The notes below the pieces were generated by a model. It saw only the letters and a list, made by a program, of their open reading frames with translations, made no database searches and was not told the DNA's origin. The translations under genes and the position numbers were made by a program. From Saprospiraceae bacterium (lineage in GTDB: Bacteria; Bacteroidota; Bacteroidia; Chitinophagales; Saprospiraceae), in the NCBI GenBank assembly GCA_016787285.1, contig JAEUUV010000160.1, forward strand, positions 1 through 64,000: DNA of 64,000 bases, given 5' to 3'. Below are positions 8,731 to 17,200 of this stretch, one piece after another (the first letter of the stretch is position 1; every line of letters starts with the position of its first letter).

Positions 8731-10233
8731 TTATTCCACCACTGCGAGTCGTTTCACCGTCGCGCCTTTTTCATTTTGCAACATGACGGAGTACATACCG
8801 GCGCTCAGGTGGGTGGTCGGCACTTCAAACTGATTGTCGCCGGCAAACACCCGGTAGCGCTGCTGGTAGCAAACACGCCCGGCAGCATCGCACAGGGTCA
8901 CCGCCAGATCCATCGTCTGCTCGGAGTCTATGCGGAGCAGGGCCGGAACACCCGACACAACCGGGTTGGGCGTGAGAGCAATGACGGTCGAACGCTCCAG
9001 ATCGTTGGTGGCCGACAGGTTTTGTGTGCGGAACGACCCGATTTGTGCATTGTCGTAGGGTTGGCAAACGTCCCAGTCGCTGTACGCCCGTACGCGCCAG
9101 AAGAGCGTCCAGTTGTTGGGCATGGGCTTGTTGACTAAAATGTGATTCGAGTCAACCAGAGTCTCTGAATAATACAGGGGCGCAAAGGAGGGCGAGCGGC
9201 TGATCTCAACAGTGTAGTACCGGGCGCCGGGCAACTTGTTCCATTTCAGTTCAATATGGTTGTACTGCACACTTTCGCTGGAATCTACCGGGCTGACCAG
9301 CACGATCTGGGCGTTGTCGTCCAGTTCGGGCAGGGGGTTGGAAATCTGAAGGTACTGATCGTGTTCGCTGTGCAGGTTGGCCCGTACGGCGGCAATTTGT
9401 TCGTCGGAAAACCGGGAGGCGCAGGCATCGTTGGCATAACTCATGATCAGTGATCCGTCGGACTGGAATGCCACGCCGTTCGGGTCATGCTGAAGCGTGC
9501 TGCTACGCTGGTTGCCGTTGCACTGCCAGCGGTCGTTGAGGTAGTCCGGCTCGGTGTCGCAGAAGCGGTCGCCACCGGTGTAGCAATTGGTGCCGTCGGT
9601 TTTTTCCACATCACGGCTGTTGACTTTGGTCGGGGCCGGCTGGGCGTAGTTCCAGGTAAATCCTTCCCATCCCACGAAGGTGTGCGGGAGCGAAAAATGG
9701 TGCCCGGCTTCGTGTGCCCAGGTCGTGTTTCCGACACCGGAACAGCCGGTTTTCAGCACAATGGCGTCGTACCAGGCATACCCGCAGTTGCCGGCAGGAT
9801 CGGATACGACAAAAGCATTCAGGCGGTCCTTGATTCCGGGAATAACCGAGTTGATCATATTGTACCCGCCGTTCCAGTCATGTACATGCCAACTGGAATT
9901 GTTATGGTAGCGGACGGCGTCGTTGGGCATCAGGTAAAACCGGATGTAGGCAGGCGCGTAGGCTTCGTTCATTTCGCAGATGGAATTCAGGACGATATCC
10001 AACGGCGCATAACCGCCGCCGTTGTTGTTGCCCACTATATGTACGGTCATGGGCACGTATAGCCAGGTCGTATCGCTGTCGCCGCGTTCGGTTGGGTTGA
10101 AAATGCCCGTATGGCGCTGGTACCAGTCCAGCCAATCGGAGCTCCCGGTATAGCCGCACCAGTTGGCGCCGCTTTGTTGAGCCGAGGCTAATAGGCTGAT
10201 TGACAAATAAAAAAGCAGAAAAGCAATGCGCAT
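8731..10233 (-). CDS. Secreted M43-type (pappalysin/cytophagalysin-like) zinc metalloprotease with T9SS domain
   Basis: A 500-residue protein; the ATG at 10233 begins a signal peptide (MRIAFLLFYLSISLLASAQ). The zinc site is the extended motif H174-E-A-G-H178-x5-H184 (HEAGHHFSLPHTF), followed further on by LIMSYANDAC, the Met-turn of metzincins. This places it with M43 pappalysin/cytophagalysin-type enzymes. Two cysteine-rich insertions (NCYTGGDRFCDTEPDY) are also typical. After a fibronectin-like segment (VQYNHIELKWNKLPGARYYTVEI) the last about 75 residues, from TPNPVVSGVPALL to VKRLAVVE, form a T9SS type A domain. It is likely exported to the surface to cleave protein; the substrate is unknown. 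Confidence 0.9.
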   Translation of the reverse strand: MRIAFLLFYLSISLLASAQQSGANWCGYTGSSDWLDWYQRHTGIFNPTERGDSDTTWLYVPMTVHIVGNNNGGGYAPLDIVLNSICEMNEAYAPAYIRFYLMPNDAVRYHNNSSWHVHDWNGGYNMINSVIPGIKDRLNAFVVSDPAGNCGYAWYDAIVLKTGCSGVGNTTWAHEAGHHFSLPHTFVGWEGFTWNYAQPAPTKVNSRDVEKTDGTNCYTGGDRFCDTEPDYLNDRWQCNGNQRSSTLQHDPNGVAFQSDGSLIMSYANDACASRFSDEQIAAVRANLHSEHDQYLQISNPLPELDDNAQIVLVSPVDSSESVQYNHIELKWNKLPGARYYTVEISRSPSFAPLYYSETLVDSNHILVNKPMPNNWTLFWRVRAYSDWDVCQPYDNAQIGSFRTQNLSATNDLERSTVIALTPNPVVSGVPALLRIDSEQTMDLAVTLCDAAGRVCYQQRYRVFAGDNQFEVPTTHLSAGMYSVMLQNEKGATVKRLAVVE

Positions 10234-10282
10234 TGCACGAAAGGTTTGAGCAGTTGGTTGGGTGGTTGGCCCGAATTCGCCG

Positions 10283-10321
10283 CAAGTTAGCACGCAGGCA
10301 GTGGTATGCGCTGCCTGCGTG
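10283..10321. promoter_or_regulatory. Perfect 11-bp hairpin with adjacent minus-strand -7-like element
   Basis: CACGCAGGCAG (10291-10301) is perfectly complementary to CTGCCTGCGTG (10311-10321) with a 9-base loop. It sits between the S9 peptidase stop and the metalloprotease start, both on the minus strand. No T-run follows on that strand, so a terminator role is uncertain. The minus-strand TAACTTG word at 10283-10289 is a weak match to the -7 consensus for the metalloprotease. Confidence 0.45.
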
Positions 10322-10382
10322 AGGTTACTTTTTTGTCAAGATGCCAACATTAGCATACTTGAGGCTCTCAAACAACTGAACT

Positions 10383-12407
10383 CTATTTCAGGTAGGCATC
10401 CAGCCAGCGGTAAAACTCGCGTTGCCACATCAGGCTGTTCTGCGCTTTCGACATCCAGTGCCCCTCGTCGGGGAAACTGACCAGACGCGAGGGGATACCG
10501 CGCAGTTGCGCCGCCTGAAACGCCTGCATACCTTCCGAAAACGGCACGCGGAAGTCGAGTTCGTTGTGCATGACGAGGATGGGGGTGTCCCAGTTTTTCA
10601 CGTACAGGTGCGGGCTAAACTTGGTCCAGCCGGCGCCTGAGGGACTGTCCCAGTACGCTCCGCCGAGGTCGTAATTGGCAAAAAACAGTTCTTCGGTGGT
10701 GCCGTACCAACTGACGGTGTTGAACATACCGCAGTGGGAAATGAACGCCTTGAAGCGTTTGTTGTGGTTGCCGGCCAGCCAAAACACCGAGTAGCCGCCG
10801 AAACTGGCGCCCACGGCGCCCATGCGTTGTGCGTCCACAAACGGCTCTTTGGCCGCCGCATCGGAGGCCGAAAGCAGGTCCTGCATGGCTTGGCCGCCCC
10901 AATCGGTGCTGATGGCCGCGTTCCATTCCTGCCCGTACGGGCCGCCCGGCATACCGCGCCGGCAGGGCGCAATGACGACGTACCCTTGCGAGGCCATCAG
11001 TTGCAGATTCCAGCGGTAGGAAAAAAACTGGCTGACGGCCGACTGTGGCCCGCCTTGGCAGTACAGCAACGCGGGGTATTTCTTTTTGGCATCAAAATCG
11101 GGCGGCAATACGAGCCACACGTTCATGTCCTTGCCGTCGGTGGTTTTTACCGTGCGGCGTTCCACTTTAGCCTGCGCGACGTTGTTCCAGGGTTCGGCGG
11201 TGACGGCGCTCAAGGCCCGGGCTGCGCCCGTTTGCGGATCTACCAGGAACACCTCGGCGGGCGTGGTCATGGATACCCGCGCAGCCACGAGGCGGTCGCC
11301 GGCCACAAACAGCGAGGTGTAGTCGTGCTGACCGCTGGTCACCTTGCGAATCTTGCGATCGGCCACACCGATCTGGTGAATCTGATAGGTGAAATCGTTG
11401 GAACTGAGGAAGTACAGCGATTTCCCGTCGGCGGCCCACTGCGGGTGGTTGGCCTCGAATTTCCAGCCTTCGGTAAGTTCGGTTCGGTTGTTGTCGCGGG
11501 TGTCGAGCAGCATGATACGCGTGCGGTCGGCCTCGTAACCGGCTTTTTCCATACTCGTCCAGGCTAAGTAGCGCCCGTCGGGCGAAAAGATGGGGTCGAG
11601 GTCATAGCCGGGCATGCCTTCCGTGATGTTGAGTGTTTTGCCGGAGGCGAGTTCATACAGGTACAGATCGGCGTTGGTGCTGAGCGCTTCGGCGGTGCCT
11701 TGCAGTTTGCGGCAGGCATACACGATGAAGCGGCTGTCGGGACTCCAGGTGATCTGTTCCATGCCGCCAAGGGGGCGCAAGGGGCTGTCGAACGGCTCGT
11801 TCATAATGTTCACCGGACTGCCCAGGGTCTTGCCGTTCTGGTAGCGGACGTAAAAAATGTTGCTGTACTTGTAGTTGTGCCACGATTTCCAGTGGCGGTA
11901 AAACAGCCCGTCGGAAATGCGTCCGGAAGCCTGCGGCAGGTCGGGATACAGGTCGGTGGGCGACTGGTCGAACTTGACATGCTGGGTGAAAAGCACATGC
12001 TTGCCGTCGGGCGAATACCGGAATCCGTTGATCTCAACGTCAGTGACCACCGCCACAGCGCCTCCGCTCAGGCCTACCTCGCAGAGTTTGCCGTCGCGGA
12101 TAAAGCCGATGCGCCGGCCCGAGGGGTGGAACGCCGCATCGGAGGCGCTGCCTGCTGCGGGATCGGTCAACGGGCGCGTCTCAAATGTTTGCAAGTCAAC
12201 GAGAAATAACCCGCGGGTGCTTTTGTTTTTCTCCATGTCGAACCGCTGTACACCGTACACGGCGTACTTGCCGTCGGGCGACACACAATCAATACCCACG
12301 CGTCCGACTTTCCAGAGCAGTTCGGGGGTGAGCAGTTGTTTTTGGGTTTGGGAAGTGGCCAGATTACTCATCAGCAATACGGATAAGGTAAGAAAAAAAG
12401 TGCGCAT
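10383..12407 (-). CDS. S9-family prolyl-oligopeptidase-type peptidase, secreted
   Basis: A 674-residue serine peptidase with a signal peptide (MRTFFLTLSVLLMSNLATSQ). Residues about 35-400 carry WD40-like/PD40 beta-propeller repeats (SPDGKYAVYG, SPDGKHVLFT, SPDSRFIVYA, SPDGRYLAWT). The C-terminal alpha/beta hydrolase holds the triad Ser535 in GASFGGYS, Asp618 in NELDFRVPF and His650 in PDEGHW. The build matches dipeptidyl-peptidase IV/acylaminoacyl-peptidase relatives used by Bacteroidota to trim peptides in the periplasm. A TACTTTTG element on the minus strand lies 38 bp upstream of the start and interlocks with the divergent aquaporin promoter. Confidence 0.94.
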   Translation of the reverse strand: MRTFFLTLSVLLMSNLATSQTQKQLLTPELLWKVGRVGIDCVSPDGKYAVYGVQRFDMEKNKSTRGLFLVDLQTFETRPLTDPAAGSASDAAFHPSGRRIGFIRDGKLCEVGLSGGAVAVVTDVEINGFRYSPDGKHVLFTQHVKFDQSPTDLYPDLPQASGRISDGLFYRHWKSWHNYKYSNIFYVRYQNGKTLGSPVNIMNEPFDSPLRPLGGMEQITWSPDSRFIVYACRKLQGTAEALSTNADLYLYELASGKTLNITEGMPGYDLDPIFSPDGRYLAWTSMEKAGYEADRTRIMLLDTRDNNRTELTEGWKFEANHPQWAADGKSLYFLSSNDFTYQIHQIGVADRKIRKVTSGQHDYTSLFVAGDRLVAARVSMTTPAEVFLVDPQTGAARALSAVTAEPWNNVAQAKVERRTVKTTDGKDMNVWLVLPPDFDAKKKYPALLYCQGGPQSAVSQFFSYRWNLQLMASQGYVVIAPCRRGMPGGPYGQEWNAAISTDWGGQAMQDLLSASDAAAKEPFVDAQRMGAVGASFGGYSVFWLAGNHNKRFKAFISHCGMFNTVSWYGTTEELFFANYDLGGAYWDSPSGAGWTKFSPHLYVKNWDTPILVMHNELDFRVPFSEGMQAFQAAQLRGIPSRLVSFPDEGHWMSKAQNSLMWQREFYRWLDAYLK

Positions 12408-12420
12408 ACGATTTTGTCAA

Positions 12421-12428
12421 TACTTTTG
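12421..12428 (+). promoter_or_regulatory. -7 element for the aquaporin-like gene (TACTTTTG)
   Basis: An exact TAnnTTTG match 35 bp before the ATG at 12464. It lies between the start of the divergent peptidase gene and that gene's own -7 element, so both promoters share about 33 bp. Confidence 0.65.
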
Positions 12429-12445
12429 GCGGTGATCAAAAAAGG

Positions 12446-12453
12446 CAAAAGTA
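12446..12453 (-). promoter_or_regulatory. -7 element for the S9 peptidase gene (TACTTTTG on minus strand)
   Basis: CAAAAGTA on the plus strand reads TACTTTTG on the minus strand, 38 bp upstream of the peptidase ATG at 12407. It overlaps the territory transcribed from the plus-strand promoter at 12421. Confidence 0.65.
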
Positions 12454-12463
12454 ACTGCACAAC

Positions 12464-13102
12464 ATGAAACAATACCTGATGGAGGGCATCGGAACATTTC
12501 TTCTGGTGCTTTTGGTCGTTTTGATTTCCAACAATGCCCCCACCGAAACGGCGCCGATTGCCTACGGAGCGGCGGTAGCAGCCTTGCTGTATGCCGGACG
12601 GGAGGTGTCGGGCGCCCATTTCAATCCGGCCATTTCGCTGGCCATGCTTATCCGGGGCGGACTGGAGCGTTGGGATTTTCCGTACTACCTCGCTGCGCAA
12701 GTTGCGGGCGGCGTCATGGGCGCCATACTGGCTGTCTTTTTGATCCGTTGCGGCGGCACTGCCGAAACAGCTCTGCGGACATACGACCCGTTCTGCGCAT
12801 TTTTTGCGGAGGCGGCCGGCACCTTTGCCGTTAGCCTGGTTTTCCTGAACGTTGCCCACACCAAAACCGGCGAAGACAGTCCGCACCTCGGGGTTGCTAC
12901 CGGGTTCGCCGTCATGGCAGCCGCATTTGCTCTGCGCACGGTGTCGCCCGCCGCGTTCAACCCTGCCCTTCTGCTCGGTATGGCCATTGCCGGGAAAATA
13001 CTCTGGGGCGACCTCTGGCCCGGGCTGCTCGGCGCCGCTGTCGGCGCTGCCGTGGCCGCATCCGTTTTCCGCAGCCTGCGCGGTACTGAAACGCCCTATT
13101 GA
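12464..13102 (+). CDS. Aquaporin/MIP-family channel with atypical second NPA motif
   Basis: A 212-residue polytopic protein with six hydrophobic helices and the two half-helix signatures of the major intrinsic protein family: GAHFNPAIS in the first half and AAFNPALLL in the second. In aquaporins and glycerol facilitators an Arg normally follows the second NPA and forms the selectivity filter; here it is Leu, so the pore may pass something other than water or glycerol. Length is slightly short for the family but both halves are complete. It is transcribed divergently from the S9 peptidase, and the RluA-type gene starts 10 bp downstream, so those two are probably co-transcribed. Confidence 0.88.
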   Translation: MKQYLMEGIGTFLLVLLVVLISNNAPTETAPIAYGAAVAALLYAGREVSGAHFNPAISLAMLIRGGLERWDFPYYLAAQVAGGVMGAILAVFLIRCGGTAETALRTYDPFCAFFAEAAGTFAVSLVFLNVAHTKTGEDSPHLGVATGFAVMAAAFALRTVSPAAFNPALLLGMAIAGKILWGDLWPGLLGAAVGAAVAASVFRSLRGTETPY

Positions 13103-13112
13103 ACTTCCGGAC

Positions 13113-13838
13113 ATGCCCAACTACGAACTGCTTTTCGAAGATGACCTGATGCTGGTGGTGAGTAAACCCGCCGGCCTGCTCACCATTCCCGACCGTTTCG
13201 GCAACAAAGACAGCCTGCTCGCCGCCCTCGAACGCGACTTCGGCAAGGTGTTCGTCGTCCACCGGCTCGACCGCGAAACGAGCGGCGTCTTGTGCTTCGC
13301 CCGCACTGAAGCGGCGCACCGGCACCTGTCGTTGCAGTTTGAGCACCACAGCGCCGACAAGTTTTACCTCGTGCTGGTGGATGGGGTAGTACACCAGCAG
13401 GAAGGCGAAATCAATAAGCCCATTGGCCCGCACCCGACGATTCCGAACAAAATGACCACCTCGCGCGCAGGTAAGCCCTCACTCACCTTTTTCCGGGTAC
13501 TGGAACATTTCAAACAGTTTACCCTGATGGAAGCCCTGCTCAAAACCGGGCGCACCCACCAGGTGCGCGTACATTTTCTGAGCATCGGATACCCGCTTGC
13601 CGTGGACGCCCTGTACGGCAAACGTTCTGCATTTTTTCTGTCGGAAATAAAGGGTAAAACCTATCGTACCGGCAAGTTCAGCGACGAAGAGCGCCCGCTC
13701 ATGGAACGAACCAGCCTGCATGCCTTCCGGTTGCGGCTCGATCACCCCGGCACGGGCGAGCGGCTGGAGTTCAAGGCCGAACTGCCCAAGGACTTTGACG
13801 CGGTGTTGAAGCAGTTGCGGAAATGGGGAGGAGGGTGA
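13113..13838 (+). CDS. RluA-family RNA pseudouridine synthase
   Basis: Isomerises specific uridines in rRNA or tRNA to pseudouridine. The ATG at 13113 (MPNYELLFEDDLMLVVSKPAG) gives 241 residues. The catalytic Asp is in VVHRLDRETSGV, and the second conserved block GRTHQVRVHF with the downstream GYPLAVDALYG is present. There is no N-terminal S4 domain, so it is closer to RluA/TruC-type single-domain enzymes than to RluC/RluD. The modified site cannot be assigned. It lies 10 bp after the aquaporin-like gene. Heptamer repeats start 2 bp after its TGA stop. Confidence 0.92.
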   Translation: MPNYELLFEDDLMLVVSKPAGLLTIPDRFGNKDSLLAALERDFGKVFVVHRLDRETSGVLCFARTEAAHRHLSLQFEHHSADKFYLVLVDGVVHQQEGEINKPIGPHPTIPNKMTTSRAGKPSLTFFRVLEHFKQFTLMEALLKTGRTHQVRVHFLSIGYPLAVDALYGKRSAFFLSEIKGKTYRTGKFSDEERPLMERTSLHAFRLRLDHPGTGERLEFKAELPKDFDAVLKQLRKWGGG

Positions 13839-13840
13839 CA

Positions 13841-13879
13841 GTTTTGAGTTTTGAGTTTTGAGTTTTGAGTTTTGAGTTT
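13841..13879. repeat. Tandem heptamer (TTTTGAG), about five copies
   Basis: An uninterrupted run of the heptamer begins right after the stop of the RluA-type gene, in the after-stop orientation seen elsewhere in the window. No complementary run is present before the next gene, so this spacer has only one arm. Confidence 0.85.
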
Positions 13880-13913
13880 GCTAGGGGGGAAGGGTAGGAG
13901 GCTCGAGACTTCG

Positions 13914-13990
13914 CAAATTCTTCACCGCGGAGACGCAGAGGCGCGGAGGAATATTCTCTGCGCCTCTGCGTCTCCGCGGTGAAGAATTTG
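13914..13990. repeat. Perfect 31-bp inverted repeat (large palindrome)
   Basis: Bases 13914-13944 and 13960-13990 are perfectly complementary with a 15-base loop. The core word ACCGCGGAGACGCAGAG resembles intergenic repeats I have seen in many unrelated bacterial genomes. The 405-bp spacer 13839-14243 contains this, the heptamers, a small GC hairpin with a T-run at 14036-14056 and a promoter at 14188; no gene was seen in it. Confidence 0.85.
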
Positions 13991-14187
13991 CCACATCCGG
14001 GACCACATCGCTTGACCAGCCCGAAGGCTTTTTCGTCCGGGGCGCCGGATTTTTTTATTCAAACGTACACGTTCAGCAGCATGATGTCGCGCAGGGCAAA
14101 ATCAAGCCCACTCGTTCGGCCATAGGCATTCGCCGGTCTATGTGCGCCGTTCACACATTGGCCCTTGCGATGTGCAGCCACCGAACC

Positions 14188-14195
14188 TACGTTTG
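14188..14195 (+). promoter_or_regulatory. -7 element for the macroglobulin gene (TACGTTTG)
   Basis: An exact TAnnTTTG match 48 bp upstream of the ATG at 14244. It lies inside the upstream extension of the open frame that begins at 14142, which supports starting the protein at 14244. Confidence 0.6.
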
Positions 14196-14243
14196 TGTAA
14201 TTTCCGCATCCGACGCATCCAAAGCGCCAAAACAACTTCCACC

Positions 14244-17200
14244 ATGCTGTACCCGCTTGCACTCTGGCTCTGGGCTGTGCTTTTTTCGGCCTCCGACACC
14301 TCCACCTATGCCGCCGCCAACCCGCCAAAATCCGTGGCGCCGGTGATTCTCGGCGATTCTTCCGTTTACCACCGATTAGCCGCCCGCCTCGGGCAGTACC
14401 GCGAGGAGGCGCGCCCCGAAAAACTCTACCTGCACCTCGACCGCCCGCTGTACCAGCCCGGCGAAACGCTTTGGTTCAGCGCGTACCTGCGCAATGCAGG
14501 CGACCTGAAACCATCCGGTGCGAGCGATATCGTGTACGTCGAACTCGTCAGCCCGCAGCAGGTCGTGTTGTTGAAAAAAACACTCCTGGCCGAAAACGGC
14601 ACCGCCGCCGGTGAGTTCGATTTGGAAAACACCTGGCCCGGCGGCCTGTACAAAATCAAGGCGTACACCAACTGGATGCGCAACACCGAAACGGTTTTTG
14701 AGCGCACGATCACCCTGCAAAAAACCGTGCTACCCAACCTGAACCTGCGCCTCCAGTTCGAGCGCAAGGCATTCGGCCCCGGCGACGAGGTGGTTGCCCG
14801 TTTCGATGCCGCCGCACTCGACAACCGCCCGATCGCCGGGCGAAAACTGCGGGTGAGCGCCGAGTTGAGCGGTCGCAACAGCCACACGTCGGAAGCCGAA
14901 ACCGATGCTGCCGGTCGGGCATATCTCCGCTTTCCCTTGCCCGCCGACCTGAATTCCACCGACGGCTTGCTGAACATTCAACTCGAACACGAAGGCCGGC
15001 AAGAGGCTATTTCGCGCGCTATTCCCATCGTGTTGAACCGCATTGACCTGCAATTTTTTCCCGAAGGCGGCGACCTCGTAGCAGGACTGCCCACCCGGGT
15101 GGCGTTCAAGGCCGTCAACGAGTTTGGAAAACCCGCCGACGTGCAGGGCGAAGTACTGGATGCATCGGGTGCCTTAGTGGCCCGTTTCGACAGTTACCAC
15201 GACGGCATGGGTGCTTTCGACCTGACGCCGAAAGCCGGTGTGCAGTACTCGGCGCGGCTTTTGAAACCGGCGGAAACACCCGCCCGTTTTGTGTTGCCCG
15301 ATGTGCAGGACGAAGGTTTTCGGCTTCACATTGCCCGACAAACCGACGACGCGCTACAGGTGGACGTATCCGCCACCCGGCCCGGCAAGGCATTCCTTGT
15401 CGCCACCGCCCGCGACGAGATTTTCTTTTTCAAGGAAATAACCCTCTCCGGCAGCCAACAGCAAATTCCAACCCGCGACCTGCCGCCGGGCATCGTGCGT
15501 GTCACGCTGTTTGATGCCGATGCCGTGGAGCAGGCCGAACGCCTTGCCTTCGTCAACCGCGACCAGGGGCTGGACATCGAAATCAAACCAGACCGCGAGC
15601 AGTACCTGCCCCGCGACAAGGTGCGGCTCGACATCCGCGTGCGCGACGCACAGGGCCGCCCCGTGCAGGGCGCGTTTTCGTTGGCCGTAGCCGATGAAAA
15701 ACTGCTCACCTACGCCGACGACAAGCAGGGGCACCTGCTGGCCGCCCTGCTGCTGGAGCAAGACGTGCGCGGCAAAATCGAAGAGCCGAATTTTTACTTC
15801 GACCGCTCCGAACCAAAGGCCGCCGCCGCGCTCGACTACCTGCTGATGACCCAGGGCTGGCGGTGTTTTGCCTGGCGGGACACCCTGCCCACTACCTTCT
15901 CCCATGCCGCCGAACGCGCCGTGGTGGAGGGCGTGTTTTTGAAAGCCAACGGCAAGCCGTACCCAAACGCTACCGTCAGATTGTACCCCGACGGCCCTGA
16001 ACAAAAGACGGACGAGAATGGTCGGTTCTGTTTTGTACGCCCCGACTTGAATCGCTACACCTACCTGCAGTACAACGAACAACAGTATTTCCGCCTGAAC
16101 AACTTCCAGCAGGGCATCGTGTTGCGCGGCGGCGGATATGTCGGCGCCGGAATTGTTTCGGAATATACGTCACCTCAGTCCGGCCTTTCAAAATCTGTTC
16201 TTGCCGGCAGACTAACCGACGACATGGGTGATGCGCTGATCGGGGGAACGGTAAAAGTGCTGCGCGGCGATAATCTGGTGCGCGGTATCATTTCCGACTA
16301 CAACGGCGACTACCGTGTGGCGCTGGAGCCGGGCATCTACAACCTGGAGTTTTCATACACCGGCTTTCGATCCCAACGAGTAAATGGAATGCAGGTGAAG
16401 GCCGAAAACCTGCATACACTGGATGTGTCGCTGGGCACCGGCATGGTGCTGGAGGAAGTGACCATTTCAGCCTACAAAGTATCGCTTATCCAGCAAGACC
16501 AAACCCAGGGCGGCCAAACGCTCACCTCCGAGCAGATCAAAAACCTGCCGACGCGGAGCATCAATGCTATCGCCGCAAAAACCGCCGGTACGACCTCCAT
16601 TGACGGCGGTGCCATCAACATCAGGGGTTCGCGCTCCAACGCCACCAACTACTACGTGGACGGCATCCGGGTAACGGGCGCAGCGCCGCCTGTGCAGGAT
16701 ATAGAGGCGAAGGAAATTGTGGCTACCGGCTTGCCCGTCGGATACGCAGGCAAGGCAGACCGCGACGACCGCATTGAAAAGAAAAAAATGGCGGAAGCGC
16801 CGCACCGCGCGCACGTACCGGCCGAGCGTTTTTCGCGTGCCCGGGAGTTTTACGTGCCGCAATACGATGCAGAGGAAACACCCGAAACGCGCACCGATTT
16901 CCGCTCCACGATCTACTGGAACCCGGCGTTGCGCACCGACAAGAAAGGCCGGGCGCAAGTCGAGTTTTTCGCCTCCGACGCCGTCACCAACTTCCGCGTC
17001 ACGCTGGAGGGTGTCGCCGATGCGGGTGTGGCCGGGCGCGCCGATCACAAGTTTTTTGTGCAAAAACCGCTCAGTATTGCCCTGAAAACTCCGGCAAGTG
17101 TGATCGCAGGCGATGTGCTGCGGCTGGAAGTTGCCGTTTCCAACAAAACCAAAGCGACCGTGGAAGAACTGTTTGCTATCGAAGCGCCGGCGCATTTTTC

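Noticed and set aside
13839..14243. A small RNA or tRNA in the 405-bp spacer
   Set aside because: No cloverleaf or conserved RNA motif could be seen; the space is accounted for by heptamers, the 31-bp palindrome, a small hairpin and the promoter.
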